Notes: generated from the sequence alone by a model not told the origin. A DNA stretch of 38,962 nucleotides from an uncultured Lachnospiraceae bacterium (GCA_947174665.1 CAMWJV010000015.1:1-38962); one strand, 5' to 3'; counted from the first letter of the stretch, positions 16,740 through 25,141 are shown. Translations and numbers: made by a program.

Positions 16740-18387
16740 CCTTCCCGCCTCCTTCCTGTTCCCTTGTTTCTTTCTTCGTTTCTTTCTCTTCTCTCTGTGC
16801 TTCTTTTGTTTCTCCCTGCGCCTCTTCTTTTGCTTCTCCCTGCGCTTTTTCTCTCACTTTATCAGGCTGCAGCTTCGTCATGAGCAGTCCAACCTCTTCC
16901 TTTGTAGTGCTTCGCCCGTCCAGAATACCGTTGACCCTGCCGCCGCAGAGCACCAGTATCCTGTCGCAGAGCTCCAGCAGCACATCCAGGTCCTCACCTA
17001 CATAGATAACCGCCACGCCCTTCTTTTTCTGCCTGTTCAGCAGATCATAAATAGTATAGGAGGTATTGATATCCAAGCCTCTCACCGCGTATGCGGTCAT
17101 CAGCACAATGGGAGATTCGGAAATCTCACGCCCCACCAGCACCTTTTGCACATTGCCGCCGGAAAGCCGGGATACGGGTGTATTGACTCCCGGAGTCACT
17201 ACCCCCAGTTCTTTCATAATACTCTCCGCCAGATCCTGGGGCTTCTTCCTGTCTGTCAGGAATCCCCTGCCTCTGTCGTAGCTCTTCAGCATCATATTGC
17301 CTGTCATTCCCATGGAACCCACCAGCCCCATGCCTAAGCGGTCCTCCGGCACAAAGGACATATGGATTCCGGCGCTGCGAATGATCTTGGGATTTTTTCC
17401 CACCACTTCCATGGGCGGCTCGCTGCCATCTGCAGCATTGTAATATTTTATGCTGCCGCCCTCCACCACAGGCTGCAGACCTGCAATGGCCTCCAGAAGC
17501 TCCTTCTGTCCGTTGCCGGAAACTCCCGCAATACCCAGTATCTCACCTCCGTATACATCGAAGGAAATATCCGACAGGACGCTCACACCCTCCTCGCTGA
17601 CTACGGAAAGATTTCTCACCTCCAGCCGTTTGACAGGATTTTCGGGCACCGGTCTCTCGATGTTCAGCTCCACCTTCTTGCCCACCATCATTTCCGTCAG
17701 CAGATTTTCATCGGCTTCCGAAGTCTTCACGCTGCCCACATACTCGCCCTTGCGCAGAATGCTCACTCTGTCCGAAATGGCCAGGACCTCATGAAGCTTG
17801 TGTGTGATGATGACAACAGACTTACCGTCCGCCTTCATGTTGCGGATAACCTTAAAAAGCCGCTCTGTCTCCTGAGGTGTCAGGACGGCAGTGGGCTCGT
17901 CCAGGATCAGAATATCCGCTCCCCTGTACAGCGCCTTAATAATCTCAAGAGTCTGCTTCTGGGACACGCTCATGGCGTAGACCTTCCTGTCAAAATCCAT
18001 CTCAAAATGGTATTTTTCACAAATTTTTTCAGCTTTTTTCCTGATCTGTTTCAGATCAAATTTCTCTTTGCTGTCCAGTCCCAATGCGATATTCTCGGTA
18101 GCGGTAAATACATCCACCAGCTTAAAGTGCTGGTGGATCATGCCGATCCGCAGATCGTATGCATCCTTCGGCGAACGGATTTCCACCTGTTTACCGTTTA
18201 CAAGCACCTCCCCCTCATCCGGATAATAAATGCCTGCGATCATGTTGAGAAGGGTGGTCTTTCCACTGCCGTTCTCGCCCAGCAGGGCCAGAATCTCACC
18301 CTTGTAGATGTCCATGGACACATCCTTATTGGCCGTCACGGAGCCAAAGGTTTTGGTAACGTGTTTCATCTGGATGGCACATTCCAT
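16732..18387 (-). CDS. nupO: Nucleoside ABC transporter ATPase with two ATP-binding domains, NupO-type
   Basis: About 551 residues, with two fused ABC domains. Domain 1 has Walker A GENGSGKTT (37-45) and Walker B ILILDEP (160-166), but a degenerate signature (MSVSQ). Domain 2 has a degenerate Walker A (GVSGNGQKE) and a good signature LSGGN (409-413). This asymmetry is typical of sugar/nucleoside importers such as RbsA and NupO. The start is ATG 18387. The last ~45 residues are a charged, repetitive Glu/Lys/Gln tail, partly from a 24-bp tandem duplication at 16801-16848; I know of no function for it. It follows the lipoprotein gene across an attenuator-like hairpin. Confidence 0.92.
   Translation of the reverse strand: MECAIQMKHVTKTFGSVTANKDVSMDIYKGEILALLGENGSGKTTLLNMIAGIYYPDEGEVLVNGKQVEIRSPKDAYDLRIGMIHQHFKLVDVFTATENIALGLDSKEKFDLKQIRKKAEKICEKYHFEMDFDRKVYAMSVSQKQTLEIIKALYRGADILILDEPTAVLTPQETERLFKVIRNMKADGKSVVIITHKLHEVLAISDRVSILRKGEYVGSVKTSEADENLLTEMMVGKKVELNIERPVPENPVKRLEVRNLSVVSEEGVSVLSDISFDVYGGEILGIAGVSGNGQKELLEAIAGLQPVVEGGSIKYYNAADGSEPPMEVVGKNPKIIRSAGIHMSFVPEDRLGMGLVGSMGMTGNMMLKSYDRGRGFLTDRKKPQDLAESIMKELGVVTPGVNTPVSRLSGGNVQKVLVGREISESPIVLMTAYAVRGLDINTSYTIYDLLNRQKKKGVAVIYVGEDLDVLLELCDRILVLCGGRVNGILDGRSTTKEEVGLLMTKLQPDKVREKAQGEAKEEAQGETKEAQREEKETKKETREQEGGGKVE
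16801..16848. repeat. 24-bp tandem duplication in the nupO tail
   Basis: Units 16801-16824 and 16825-16848 are identical except at 4 positions and encode two 8-residue units rich in Glu, Ala, Gln and Lys. It keeps the reading frame. Confidence 0.75.
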
Positions 18388-18473
18388 TAAGCTTCTTCCT
18401 TTCTCTCTACTCGCCGCGCGGGCCGCATGCTGTTAAGCAGTATGAATTCCACATGTGGCCCTGTGCATATAAA

Positions 18474-18504
18474 ACGATAAAAGAGGACCAAGTACATGTC
18501 CTCT
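18474..18504 (-). terminator. Intrinsic attenuator between the binding-protein gene and nupO
   Basis: In the minus-strand RNA, AGAGGAC (18498-18504) pairs with GTCCTCT (18482-18488) across a 9-base loop and is followed by a U-rich tract (18474-18481 and on). It lies between the lipoprotein gene and the rest of the operon. It most likely ends many transcripts, so that the binding protein is made in excess over the ATPase and permeases. Confidence 0.75.
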
Positions 18505-18527
18505 TCTATCGTCAGACTGTATTAAGT

Positions 18528-19790
18528 TTAATTTGCGTTCTCGGTAATGCCGTCAATGCGCAGCTGGAAATAAGGCGCACTTCTGAATGTGGACTCAGAG
18601 AAATAGCCGTCCTTAATTGCCTCGATGGTCTCACCCTTGTAGATTGCCTCACCGATGGACCAGTCCATAAAGGACATATCGCAGGACGCGGTGGTTACCT
18701 TTTCTCCGCCGACGGTAAAGGTATTCGTATCAAAGACATGCAGAGTGCCGTTCTTCAATGCCGCTTCCACCTCGGCAATCTTATCTGCTGTTCCTGCCGC
18801 GCAGGAATTGCTCAGTTCGGTAATCGCAACTGCATTCTGAGCGTAGCCCGCAGCCCAGTCAGCCTCCAGCTCGGTGCCGTTCAACATGCACTCCATAGCA
18901 TGCTTGTAATAAACCTTCCAGTTGTTGGTGGCTGAGGTCAGTGCAGCAGAAGGTGCCGTCTCCCTCATGTCAATGTTGTAGCCTACGGAATAACAGATAG
19001 TTCCGTTGTCCAGCAGCTTCTGGGTTGCTGCGGGAGCTCCGGTTGAGTCCGCATGCTGACCGATGATGACGCATCCATCCGCGATCAGGGATTCTGCTGC
19101 CGCACCCTCCTTGTCAATGTCGAACCAGGAGTTGGTGTACTCCACCTCCATGACAACATTGGGAACAATGCTTCTTAATCCTAAGAAAAACGCAGTGTAA
19201 CCGGAAACCACTTCCGCGTAAGGGTATGCGCCTACATAGCCGATCTTCACATTGCCGTCCGCGTCAAAGCTTCCCGGCTGAGTCTCTGTGCTGAGCGTTC
19301 CGTCAGCCAGAAGCTCCTGCAGCTTCATGCCCGCAGCCACGCCGGACACATAGCGGGATTCATAAACATAGGTAAATGCGTTTTTAAAATTGGAAAGTCC
19401 GCAGATCGCGGCAAAGTCACCGGTCATGGCCACAAATGTCACGTCAGGATACTCCTGAGCCGCCTGCACCATATATGTCTGGTGTCCATAGCTGTTGGAA
19501 AAAATAATATTACACCCTTGACCAACCAGGTCAACAGCCGCATCATAACAAGAAGAACTCTCGTCAACCTTATACTTCCACACAAGATTGTCAGAGAGTC
19601 CCAATTCCTCCGCTGCCGCCTTAATACCGTTTATATGAGCCGCAGTGTAACCTTCCGTCTCATCGCCCAGCATAATACAGCCAATTTTTAAATCGGATGC
19701 CTTTTCCTTGCCGTCAGAGTCCCCACAGGCAGCAAGCATCAGCATCATTGCCATTGCAAGAACCAGACACAGTGTTTTCTTGATTTTCAT
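18528..19790 (-). CDS. nupN: BmpA-family nucleoside-binding lipoprotein, NupN-type
   Basis: A 420-residue substrate-binding protein. The start is ATG 19790, with GGAGG upstream. The signal peptide ends in LAAC, with lipid-modified Cys22. The mature part begins KIGCIMLGDETEGYTAAHINGIKAAAEELG and contains GCNIIFSNSYGHQTYMVQAAQEYPDVTFVAMTG, SNFKNAFTYVYESRYVSGVAAGMK and the IGQHADSTGAPAATQ block, characteristic of the Bmp/PnrA family that binds purine nucleosides outside the membrane. It leads the importer operon from a strong promoter at 19858-19886. The divergent xpt gene supports a purine substrate. Confidence 0.9.
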   Translation of the reverse strand: MKIKKTLCLVLAMAMMLMLAACGDSDGKEKASDLKIGCIMLGDETEGYTAAHINGIKAAAEELGLSDNLVWKYKVDESSSCYDAAVDLVGQGCNIIFSNSYGHQTYMVQAAQEYPDVTFVAMTGDFAAICGLSNFKNAFTYVYESRYVSGVAAGMKLQELLADGTLSTETQPGSFDADGNVKIGYVGAYPYAEVVSGYTAFFLGLRSIVPNVVMEVEYTNSWFDIDKEGAAAESLIADGCVIIGQHADSTGAPAATQKLLDNGTICYSVGYNIDMRETAPSAALTSATNNWKVYYKHAMECMLNGTELEADWAAGYAQNAVAITELSNSCAAGTADKIAEVEAALKNGTLHVFDTNTFTVGGEKVTTASCDMSFMDWSIGEAIYKGETIEAIKDGYFSESTFRSAPYFQLRIDGITENAN

Positions 19791-19857
19791 AATCTCCTCC
19801 ATCCCCGCATCTGCGGATATATTTTTCATGAACCGTTCAGTGGTTACATGATAGCAC

Positions 19858-19886
19858 ATTATATCCCCATCGGTGAGGATTTGCAA
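19858..19886 (-). promoter_or_regulatory. Sigma-A promoter for the nucleoside importer operon
   Basis: Minus-strand TTGCAA (19881-19886), 17-base spacer, perfect TATAAT (19858-19863). A Spo0A-box-like TGTCGAA lies just upstream (19893-19899, minus strand). Confidence 0.8.
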
Positions 19887-19892
19887 ATATTT

Positions 19893-19899
19893 TTCGACA
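19893..19899 (-). promoter_or_regulatory. Candidate Spo0A box upstream of the nucleoside importer promoter
   Basis: The minus-strand sequence TGTCGAA, followed by AAAAT, matches the Spo0A box core TGNCGAA exactly. It sits 6 bases upstream of the -35 hexamer. A 7-base match is expected several times by chance in this window, so only its position makes it notable. Confidence 0.3.
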
Positions 19900-19984
19900 G
19901 ATTTCAAAAAATCTATAGTTTTTTCAATCTATATATGTTAGCATAATGTTCAGTAAGACAATTTGCACAAAAGGAGAATCTAAA

Positions 19985-20578
19985 ATGAAACTTCTCGAGG
20001 AACGCATTCAGAGAGACGGCATGGTAAAAGCGGGGAATGTCCTAAAGGTTGACAGCTTTTTAAACCACCAGATGGATGTAGATCTGTTTGACCGAATGGG
20101 TCAGGAATTCAAGCGGCTGTTCGCCGATGCCCCCATCAACAAGATACTGACCATCGAGGCTTCCGGCATTGGCATTGCCTGCGTAGTTGCTCAGAGTTTC
20201 CATGTTCCCGTGGTTTTTGCAAAAAAAACACAAAGCCTGAATATCGACGGTGAAGTTTACTCCTCAAAGGTTACGTCTTTCACCCATCAGCGGGTGTATG
20301 ACATCATTGTTTCAAAGAAGTTTCTCTCCCCTGAGGACCATATCCTGATCATCGATGATTTTCTTGCCAACGGCTGCGCCGTCACAGGACTGGTGGAGCT
20401 GATCCGCGCCGCAGGTGCCACGCTGGAGGGCGTGGGAATCGCCGTGGAAAAGGGGTTTCAGACCGGCGGACAGCAGCTCCGCGACATGGGAATCCGTCTG
20501 GAATCTCTCGCCATCGTGGAATCCATGGACGATGCCACCGGCAGGATCACCTTCCGGGAACAGCCTCATCAAAACTAG
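19985..20578 (+). CDS. xpt: Xanthine phosphoribosyltransferase
   Basis: A 197-residue cytoplasmic enzyme that joins xanthine to PRPP to make XMP in purine salvage. The start is ATG 19985 with AAAGGAG upstream; this gives the usual family length, while an earlier ATG at 19946 lacks a ribosome site. The opening [29 protein letters not shown] and the PRPP loop [17 protein letters not shown] (about 120-136) are diagnostic. It is divergent from the nucleoside importer. No purine riboswitch is visible in the leader, although xpt is often controlled by one; only a weak -10 (CATAAT, 19942-19947) is seen. Confidence 0.95.
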   Translation: MKLLEERIQRDGMVKAGNVLKVDSFLNHQMDVDLFDRMGQEFKRLFADAPINKILTIEASGIGIACVVAQSFHVPVVFAKKTQSLNIDGEVYSSKVTSFTHQRVYDIIVSKKFLSPEDHILIIDDFLANGCAVTGLVELIRAAGATLEGVGIAVEKGFQTGGQQLRDMGIRLESLAIVESMDDATGRITFREQPHQN

Positions 20579-20619
20579 TCAAAACGGCCGGGTACAAACA
20601 GCGTACAGCGATGATATGA

Positions 20620-21168
20620 TCATTCGGCAAACCGCTCAATCCCCGGCCATCTTCTTTTCAGCAGAAAGTACAGCCCTGCTCCCAGACAGCTCCCCGCAAA
20701 ATTCAGGATCAGGTCATCCACATCCACACTGCGCCCGATAAACAGCTGGCATGTCTCAATGAACAGCGTCAAACCAAGGGAGAACGCCAGCATAACCCCG
20801 GGGTTCCTGTTTTTCTTCCAGAGCAGCACAAGTCCGAAGCCCCAGGGGATAAACATCACAATATTTCCCACAATATTTACTCCGAAAAGGTCTATGTCAA
20901 AATGCCTGATAAAGCGTAAAATGGTGCGGAAGGGAACCAGGTTCACGCCCTCTCCGGTTCTGATGCGCAGGATTGCACGATCTGCCATCTGCGCCGGTGT
21001 CCCATACTGACCTTCCAGCGCCAGCGCGAGCAGTGCCGCCGCAAACAGCACGAAGGCCCCCAGCGCCCATTCCCTTGGCGATTTTCTTTTCCAGGGCCTG
21101 CGGATCAAAAGCCAGACAGGCAGCACTGCCAAAATAACAGCACCGAATCTTAAAATATATGAAACCAT
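20620..21168 (-). CDS. VanZ-like membrane protein
   Basis: A 182-residue protein with four to five membrane segments, starting at ATG 21168 with GAGGAAG upstream. The VanZ-domain signature is complete: NLVPFRTI, then NIVGNIVMFIPWGFGL, then ETCQLFIGRSVDVDDLILNFAGSCLG. VanZ proteins confer low-level teicoplanin resistance in some settings; most chromosomal copies have unknown envelope roles. It is the last gene of the GntR-headed operon, 28 bp after the secreted protein. xpt converges on it from the other side, 41 bp away. Confidence 0.88.
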   Translation of the reverse strand: MVSYILRFGAVILAVLPVWLLIRRPWKRKSPREWALGAFVLFAAALLALALEGQYGTPAQMADRAILRIRTGEGVNLVPFRTILRFIRHFDIDLFGVNIVGNIVMFIPWGFGLVLLWKKNRNPGVMLAFSLGLTLFIETCQLFIGRSVDVDDLILNFAGSCLGAGLYFLLKRRWPGIERFAE

Positions 21169-21196
21169 TATTTCTTCCTCTTCATTTATATATGAA

Positions 21197-22630
21197 TTAC
21201 GGTAACTGCTCAGACCGGCGGAATATCTCCAGAGGTTCCGCAAATCCCCCGTCCCGCATCCCCCATGACCAGATGCTTACCGACTGCCCCTCCCTGACTC
21301 CCTGGGGCATGATTCTGCTGAGAGTATCATAATCATATCCTGCATCCGTATCTTCATTTCCACTGTGTACATATCTCCCGCTATAGGTCTGACCGTACTC
21401 ATCATAGACCGCAAGCAGCACATTCAGGCCATACCAGTTCTCATAAGCGGCAAGCGTCAGCCTCTTCCCGTCAAAAATGCATACATGTTCTCTTGAAAAA
21501 GGTATGCTGCTCTCCGGAAATGTGCCGCTGCACCACTGTCTATACTGTCCCTTCTCCTCCGTCACAAAAGAAAAACTGTTATCATCCCAGGTCAGCAGGA
21601 TTCCTCCGGCTTCCAACGACATCTGACAAAAAGAGGAATGATCTGCCTTTACCGGAATCCTCCGGGTCAGAACCGGCATTTCCCCTTCCAGCCGGTAAAC
21701 CAAAAGGCTATAGCCTTCCTCATCCTCCGCAGCAAGAAACAAAAACTTCCCCTCGTCATCTGTCAGCATCTCCGCAGGAATAATATTGTCCGTGAAATCC
21801 TGCTGTTTCCTGACCTGTGTCAGGTCCGTCTTTCGAAATCCTCTCGTGTCTTCCTCGTACGGAAAATAGAAGATACCCCTGTTCTGACCTCTGTCCGCGA
21901 ATTCACCTGTCTCCACATTCCGAAGGCCGTAGACAAAGTATATGCCCCTGCCTCCGTCAGTGGCGGCGTTGATGATCTCCACATCCTCATCGGTGTCAAA
22001 ATGCTGGAAAGCCACCTTCGTAATTTCTCCCCGGGTATTTTTTTCTACAGTCACCTGAGCTATGTCCTCCGCCGTCCGGATATGAAAAAAATCACTCAGA
22101 TAATCAATGGCCTGCATATAATCGCCCTCATATTCGATTGAAAATCCTGTCGTCATAGAGAAATCCAGCGGGTAACTCGGACTGTAATCTCCAAGCCTGA
22201 TGACTTCCGTATGCGTTTCACCGCTTTCGGTCCGCTGCACCACACTGTTGACGATTGCATAGACGCCGCCGGATTCCCAGCTCAGAGAGGTGACACCCGG
22301 CCCGAAGGATGTTCCGAAGCTGTTTTGTATTTGAAGATCGGCCCTGCATTTCACCTCCGGCTCCTTCCAGGAAACCTGTCCGGAAGAAAAGATAAAGCTG
22401 CTCTCCGTCTTCCCCTCGCCGATGGTATACTCCGTATCCCAGAGCAGCTGTCTTCTCCAGTGAGAGGGAATCCTCAAGACAATTCCTTCCGCCTCCGCCG
22501 GATTTCCTGACAGGATTTCTTCGGTTATCAGAATCTTTTCCTTTCCGCTGTCTGCCAGGATCAGTGCGGCCGGCAGGGAAAATACCGCCAGCACCGTCAT
22601 GAGCAGCCACAAGATCAAACTCTTTTTCAT
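21197..22630 (-). CDS. Secreted or membrane-anchored protein of unknown function in the Ytr-like operon
   Basis: A 477-residue protein with an N-terminal hydrophobic segment (MKKSLILWLLMTVLAVFSLPAALILA) that acts as a signal peptide or anchor; there is no lipobox Cys. I start it at ATG 22630; a TTG at 22636 would overlap the ATPase stop. The rest is beta-rich, with repeated short blocks such as GGVYAIVNS, GGRGIYFVYGL, GKFLFLAAEDEEGYSLLVYRL, GGILLTWDDNSFSF and LNVLLAVYDEYGQ, spaced as in a beta-propeller. I do not recognise a family. Being translationally linked to an ABC ATPase, it is probably an extracytoplasmic partner of that transporter. Sensor or ligand-binding function is only inference. 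Confidence 0.7.
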   Translation of the reverse strand: MKKSLILWLLMTVLAVFSLPAALILADSGKEKILITEEILSGNPAEAEGIVLRIPSHWRRQLLWDTEYTIGEGKTESSFIFSSGQVSWKEPEVKCRADLQIQNSFGTSFGPGVTSLSWESGGVYAIVNSVVQRTESGETHTEVIRLGDYSPSYPLDFSMTTGFSIEYEGDYMQAIDYLSDFFHIRTAEDIAQVTVEKNTRGEITKVAFQHFDTDEDVEIINAATDGGRGIYFVYGLRNVETGEFADRGQNRGIFYFPYEEDTRGFRKTDLTQVRKQQDFTDNIIPAEMLTDDEGKFLFLAAEDEEGYSLLVYRLEGEMPVLTRRIPVKADHSSFCQMSLEAGGILLTWDDNSFSFVTEEKGQYRQWCSGTFPESSIPFSREHVCIFDGKRLTLAAYENWYGLNVLLAVYDEYGQTYSGRYVHSGNEDTDAGYDYDTLSRIMPQGVREGQSVSIWSWGMRDGGFAEPLEIFRRSEQLP

Positions 22631-22632
22631 AA

Positions 22633-23379
22633 TCAATAACCCCCATCTGTCAAGTCTCCCAGCGCCTTATTTACTCTGTCCGGGCGATATCCGTAAATTT
22701 CCATGATATATTCCTTCAGACTTCTGCCCTGCTCCTCGAGCTCCAGAGTAGTCACATCTCCCACAATCCGCCCCTTTCGAAGCAGAACCGCCCTTCCCAC
22801 AAACCTTTCCACTTCCTCGATCAAATGGGTAGACAGGATAATTGTCTCCTGCGGCTCCAGAATGCCCAGCAGCACCTTATAAAAATCTTCTCTGTTAAAT
22901 ATGTCATTACCCGCAAAGGGTTCATCCATCAAAATATAGTCCGCCCCCTGACACAATGCCAGTATTACCTCAAATTGATTTTTCTGTCCTGTGGAATAAC
23001 TTTTCAGAACCTTCCTCATGGGCAGCTCAAAGAAATCCATCAGGGCTTCAAACCTTTTATCCCGGAAGGTTCCGAAGTGCATCCGGTAAAATTCCCTGTG
23101 GGATAAGGGCGTCAGGTTCGGAAAAAAGGAATGCTCGCAGGTTGCAAAGGAAAGTCTGCCGATATTACCCCGGTTGATCTTCTCTCCGTCCAGAAGAACC
23201 TTCCCCTCATAGGATTGAAATCCCAGTATACTCTTAAGAAGCGTAGTCTTTCCTGCTCCGTTTTCCCCGAAAAGTCCTATGATCTCCCCCGGTCCCACGG
23301 TCAGGTCCGCACCGTTTAAGGCCTCCACCCCTCCCAGTTTTCCGTAATAGATTTTTCTCAGTCCCTTTATTTCCAGCAT
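22633..23379 (-). CDS. ABC transporter ATPase, YtrB-like
   Basis: A 248-residue single-domain ATPase starting at ATG 23379 with GAGGGAG upstream; an in-frame extension to 23517 overlaps the previous gene and has no ribosome site. It shows Walker A GENGAGKTT (38-46), a variant signature YSTGQ (128-132), Walker B YILMDEP (148-154) and the switch His in LSTHLIEEVE. The variant signature is common in the YtrB/EcsA group of ATPases that work with separate membrane subunits. The two membrane proteins immediately upstream are the likely partners. The gene overlaps or abuts its neighbours, so it lies in a tight operon. Confidence 0.88.
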   Translation of the reverse strand: MLEIKGLRKIYYGKLGGVEALNGADLTVGPGEIIGLFGENGAGKTTLLKSILGFQSYEGKVLLDGEKINRGNIGRLSFATCEHSFFPNLTPLSHREFYRMHFGTFRDKRFEALMDFFELPMRKVLKSYSTGQKNQFEVILALCQGADYILMDEPFAGNDIFNREDFYKVLLGILEPQETIILSTHLIEEVERFVGRAVLLRKGRIVGDVTTLELEEQGRSLKEYIMEIYGYRPDRVNKALGDLTDGGY

Positions 23380-23402
23380 AGCTTTTTCTCCCTCTTTCCG
23401 CC

Positions 23403-23945
23403 CTATGGCAGACACTCTCCCGGTATCACTAATACATAGATTCCATAATACAAAAGATAGAGCAGTGCTAAGACCACAGCAGCCATCCCCAGACCTGTAA
23501 GCGGCCCCAGCACACAACTTTTAAACACCACGCCCCGCCTGGGAAGCCTGCGCATCAGATAAATACTTCTGGTGACACGGTAGTAATAACTATAGTGGTA
23601 TATCATCATTGCCGTCAGAAACAGAACCAATGGAACATACAAACCCCAATGCCCCGTCACCAGATGCCCAAAGGAAGCTGCTATCGCGTCCTCTCTAAGC
23701 ACCCGCCTCCGGTCTGTATACTCATATAATACCTCTGCGGCCTGATACAATCTCCCGAAAAACTGAAGGCTCAGTCCCACACCGATTCCAAACAGAAGCA
23801 CGACGCTGTTCCGCTCCCATTCGTACTCATATCCCGGCGGAAAGAGTTTTTCAGGATTCCATAAATCTGTCAGCTTTCCGGCAGCCCTTGCTTTCTTTAT
23901 AAATCGCCCTCTGCTGTACAATTTTCTCCTGTCAGCGTCACGCAT
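23403..23945 (-). CDS. Membrane protein, probable ABC permease subunit
   Basis: A 180-residue protein starting at ATG 23945 with AGGAGG 8 bases upstream, overlapping the preceding gene by 8 bp. Three hydrophobic segments are visible: VVLLFGIGVGLSLQFFG (about 48-64), LYVPLVLFLTAMMIYH (about 102-117) and LGMAAVVLALLYLLYYGIYVLVI near the C-terminus. I do not recognise a family. Position between a regulator-linked membrane gene and an ABC ATPase suggests a permease component. Confidence 0.65.
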   Translation of the reverse strand: MRDADRRKLYSRGRFIKKARAAGKLTDLWNPEKLFPPGYEYEWERNSVVLLFGIGVGLSLQFFGRLYQAAEVLYEYTDRRRVLREDAIAASFGHLVTGHWGLYVPLVLFLTAMMIYHYSYYYRVTRSIYLMRRLPRRGVVFKSCVLGPLTGLGMAAVVLALLYLLYYGIYVLVIPGECLP

Positions 23946-24678
23946 TGGATTGCACCTCCTCTCTTTCCTTCTCCCGTACCTGCCGCACGTTAACGACGAT
24001 CAACACTGTATACAGGATGATGCAGATCCAGTCTATCACATTCCCTCCCAGAAGGCTTACAAACCAGTTTGCAGTCAGGACATACAGCAGAATAGGCTGT
24101 ATATATTCCGTCTTCTCTGCTCTCCTTGCCGCTTCCATTCCAAAGGAAAGCAGCAACAATACATTGCGCACCCACTTCCCCGCCTCTGCCATCGGCAGCA
24201 GGCAATGCAGGAAATCAATACGGTAGAATGCCAGAAACAGCCTCTGAGGCGAAGCGTATACCTCCTCCGCTTCCCTTCCGTATACCCCCACCAGCCAAAT
24301 GCAGAGCCATATCTGCACTGCAAAAAGCAGCACCAGGCATGCCGTGTTATAAGCCGTCTTTATCCAGAAAATCCTGCTGCCGGACAATCGCAGCCGCAGC
24401 ATGGTCCCGCCGCTCCTGGAATCCAGCTGCCCCTCCGTCCAGACCAGTGCAAAGTACACCAGCCCTAATGCCGTAAGAAAAACCACAGAAATATGACTGC
24501 TTTCCACCGTTGTCGTCAAAGTATGATATTCTGTCTTGATATTTCTGCAAAACAATATCACTTCCGCAGGCACCATCAATACCAATACCGCAAGGATTTT
24601 ATAAATACTGCTTCTTGCCAGCAAGGCCCACAGAGCCAACGCCGGGCCCATGCCTTTTCCCTTTTTCTCCTCTTTCAT
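23938..24678 (-). CDS. Membrane protein, probable ABC permease subunit
   Basis: A 246-residue protein. The start is ATG 24678, with GGGAGG 7 bases upstream; a start at 24786 would lie in the GntR gene. It has about six membrane segments, including IYKILAVLVLMVPAEVILF, ISVVFLTALGLVYFALVW, TACLVLLFAVQIWLCIWLVG and IDWICIILYTVLIVVNV. It begins 43 bp after the GntR gene stop. It resembles YtrC/YtrD-type subunits in placement rather than in any motif I can identify. Confidence 0.65.
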   Translation of the reverse strand: MKEEKKGKGMGPALALWALLARSSIYKILAVLVLMVPAEVILFCRNIKTEYHTLTTTVESSHISVVFLTALGLVYFALVWTEGQLDSRSGGTMLRLRLSGSRIFWIKTAYNTACLVLLFAVQIWLCIWLVGVYGREAEEVYASPQRLFLAFYRIDFLHCLLPMAEAGKWVRNVLLLLSFGMEAARRAEKTEYIQPILLYVLTANWFVSLLGGNVIDWICIILYTVLIVVNVRQVREKEREEVQSNA

Positions 24679-24721
24679 TTTGCAACCTCCCTGCCCGCCT
24701 GCTCCGGCAGACATACGATCA

Positions 24722-25129
24722 TTACAGTTCACTTTCCGGCCTCCCCTTTCCGGCTTCCCCTCTCCATATTCCTTCTGCCAGTACAAACGCTTCCTCCCGA
24801 GAGATCCCCAGCTGCTTCATGGCTGTCACCCAGGTTCTTGTATCCTCTGTCAGCAGTTCCCTGCGGATGCGTTCCACCGTCCCGACACCTACATGGGTAT
24901 AACTTTTAGCGCCGGACCGGGAGACAATGACTCCCTCCTCTTCCAGCATATGGTACGCCTTCTGTATGGTATTTGGATTTACCCCCAGCAATGCGGACAG
25001 CGCCCTTCTGGAAGGAACCTCCTCCTGATCTCCTATGGCTCCCGCCGCAATCCCCTGCTTTACATACCGGATGATCTGCAGATAAATCGGACAATCATCT
25101 CCAAGTATGAAATCCTCAAATGATATCAT
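24722..25129 (-). CDS. GntR-family repressor, YtrA subfamily
   Basis: A 135-residue regulator. Residues about 10-75 form a winged helix: CPIYLQIIRYVKQGIAAGAIGDQEEVPSRRALSALLGVNPNTIQKAYHMLEEEGVI, which carries the GntR hallmarks (PS-R-LA-LGVNPNT--KAY--LE-EG). The C-terminal part is only ~55 residues and lacks a large ligand domain, which defines the YtrA group. YtrA proteins repress the ABC transporter operons they head; in Bacillus subtilis the ytr operon responds to cell-wall-active antibiotics. Here it is first in its operon, behind a promoter embedded in an inverted repeat at 25142-25197, so autoregulation is very likely. Confidence 0.93.
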   Translation of the reverse strand: MISFEDFILGDDCPIYLQIIRYVKQGIAAGAIGDQEEVPSRRALSALLGVNPNTIQKAYHMLEEEGVIVSRSGAKSYTHVGVGTVERIRRELLTEDTRTWVTAMKQLGISREEAFVLAEGIWRGEAGKGRPESEL

Positions 25130-25141
25130 CTCTCACGCTCC

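Noticed and set aside
17362..18390. 342-codon plus-strand frame antisense to the nucleoside ATPase gene
   Set aside because: It is a mirror frame of a clear ABC ATPase with intact motifs; no domain or start signal supports it.
19791..19984. Purine riboswitch upstream of xpt or the nucleoside importer
   Set aside because: The conserved junction and loop sequences of the purine aptamer are absent on both strands and the leaders are short.
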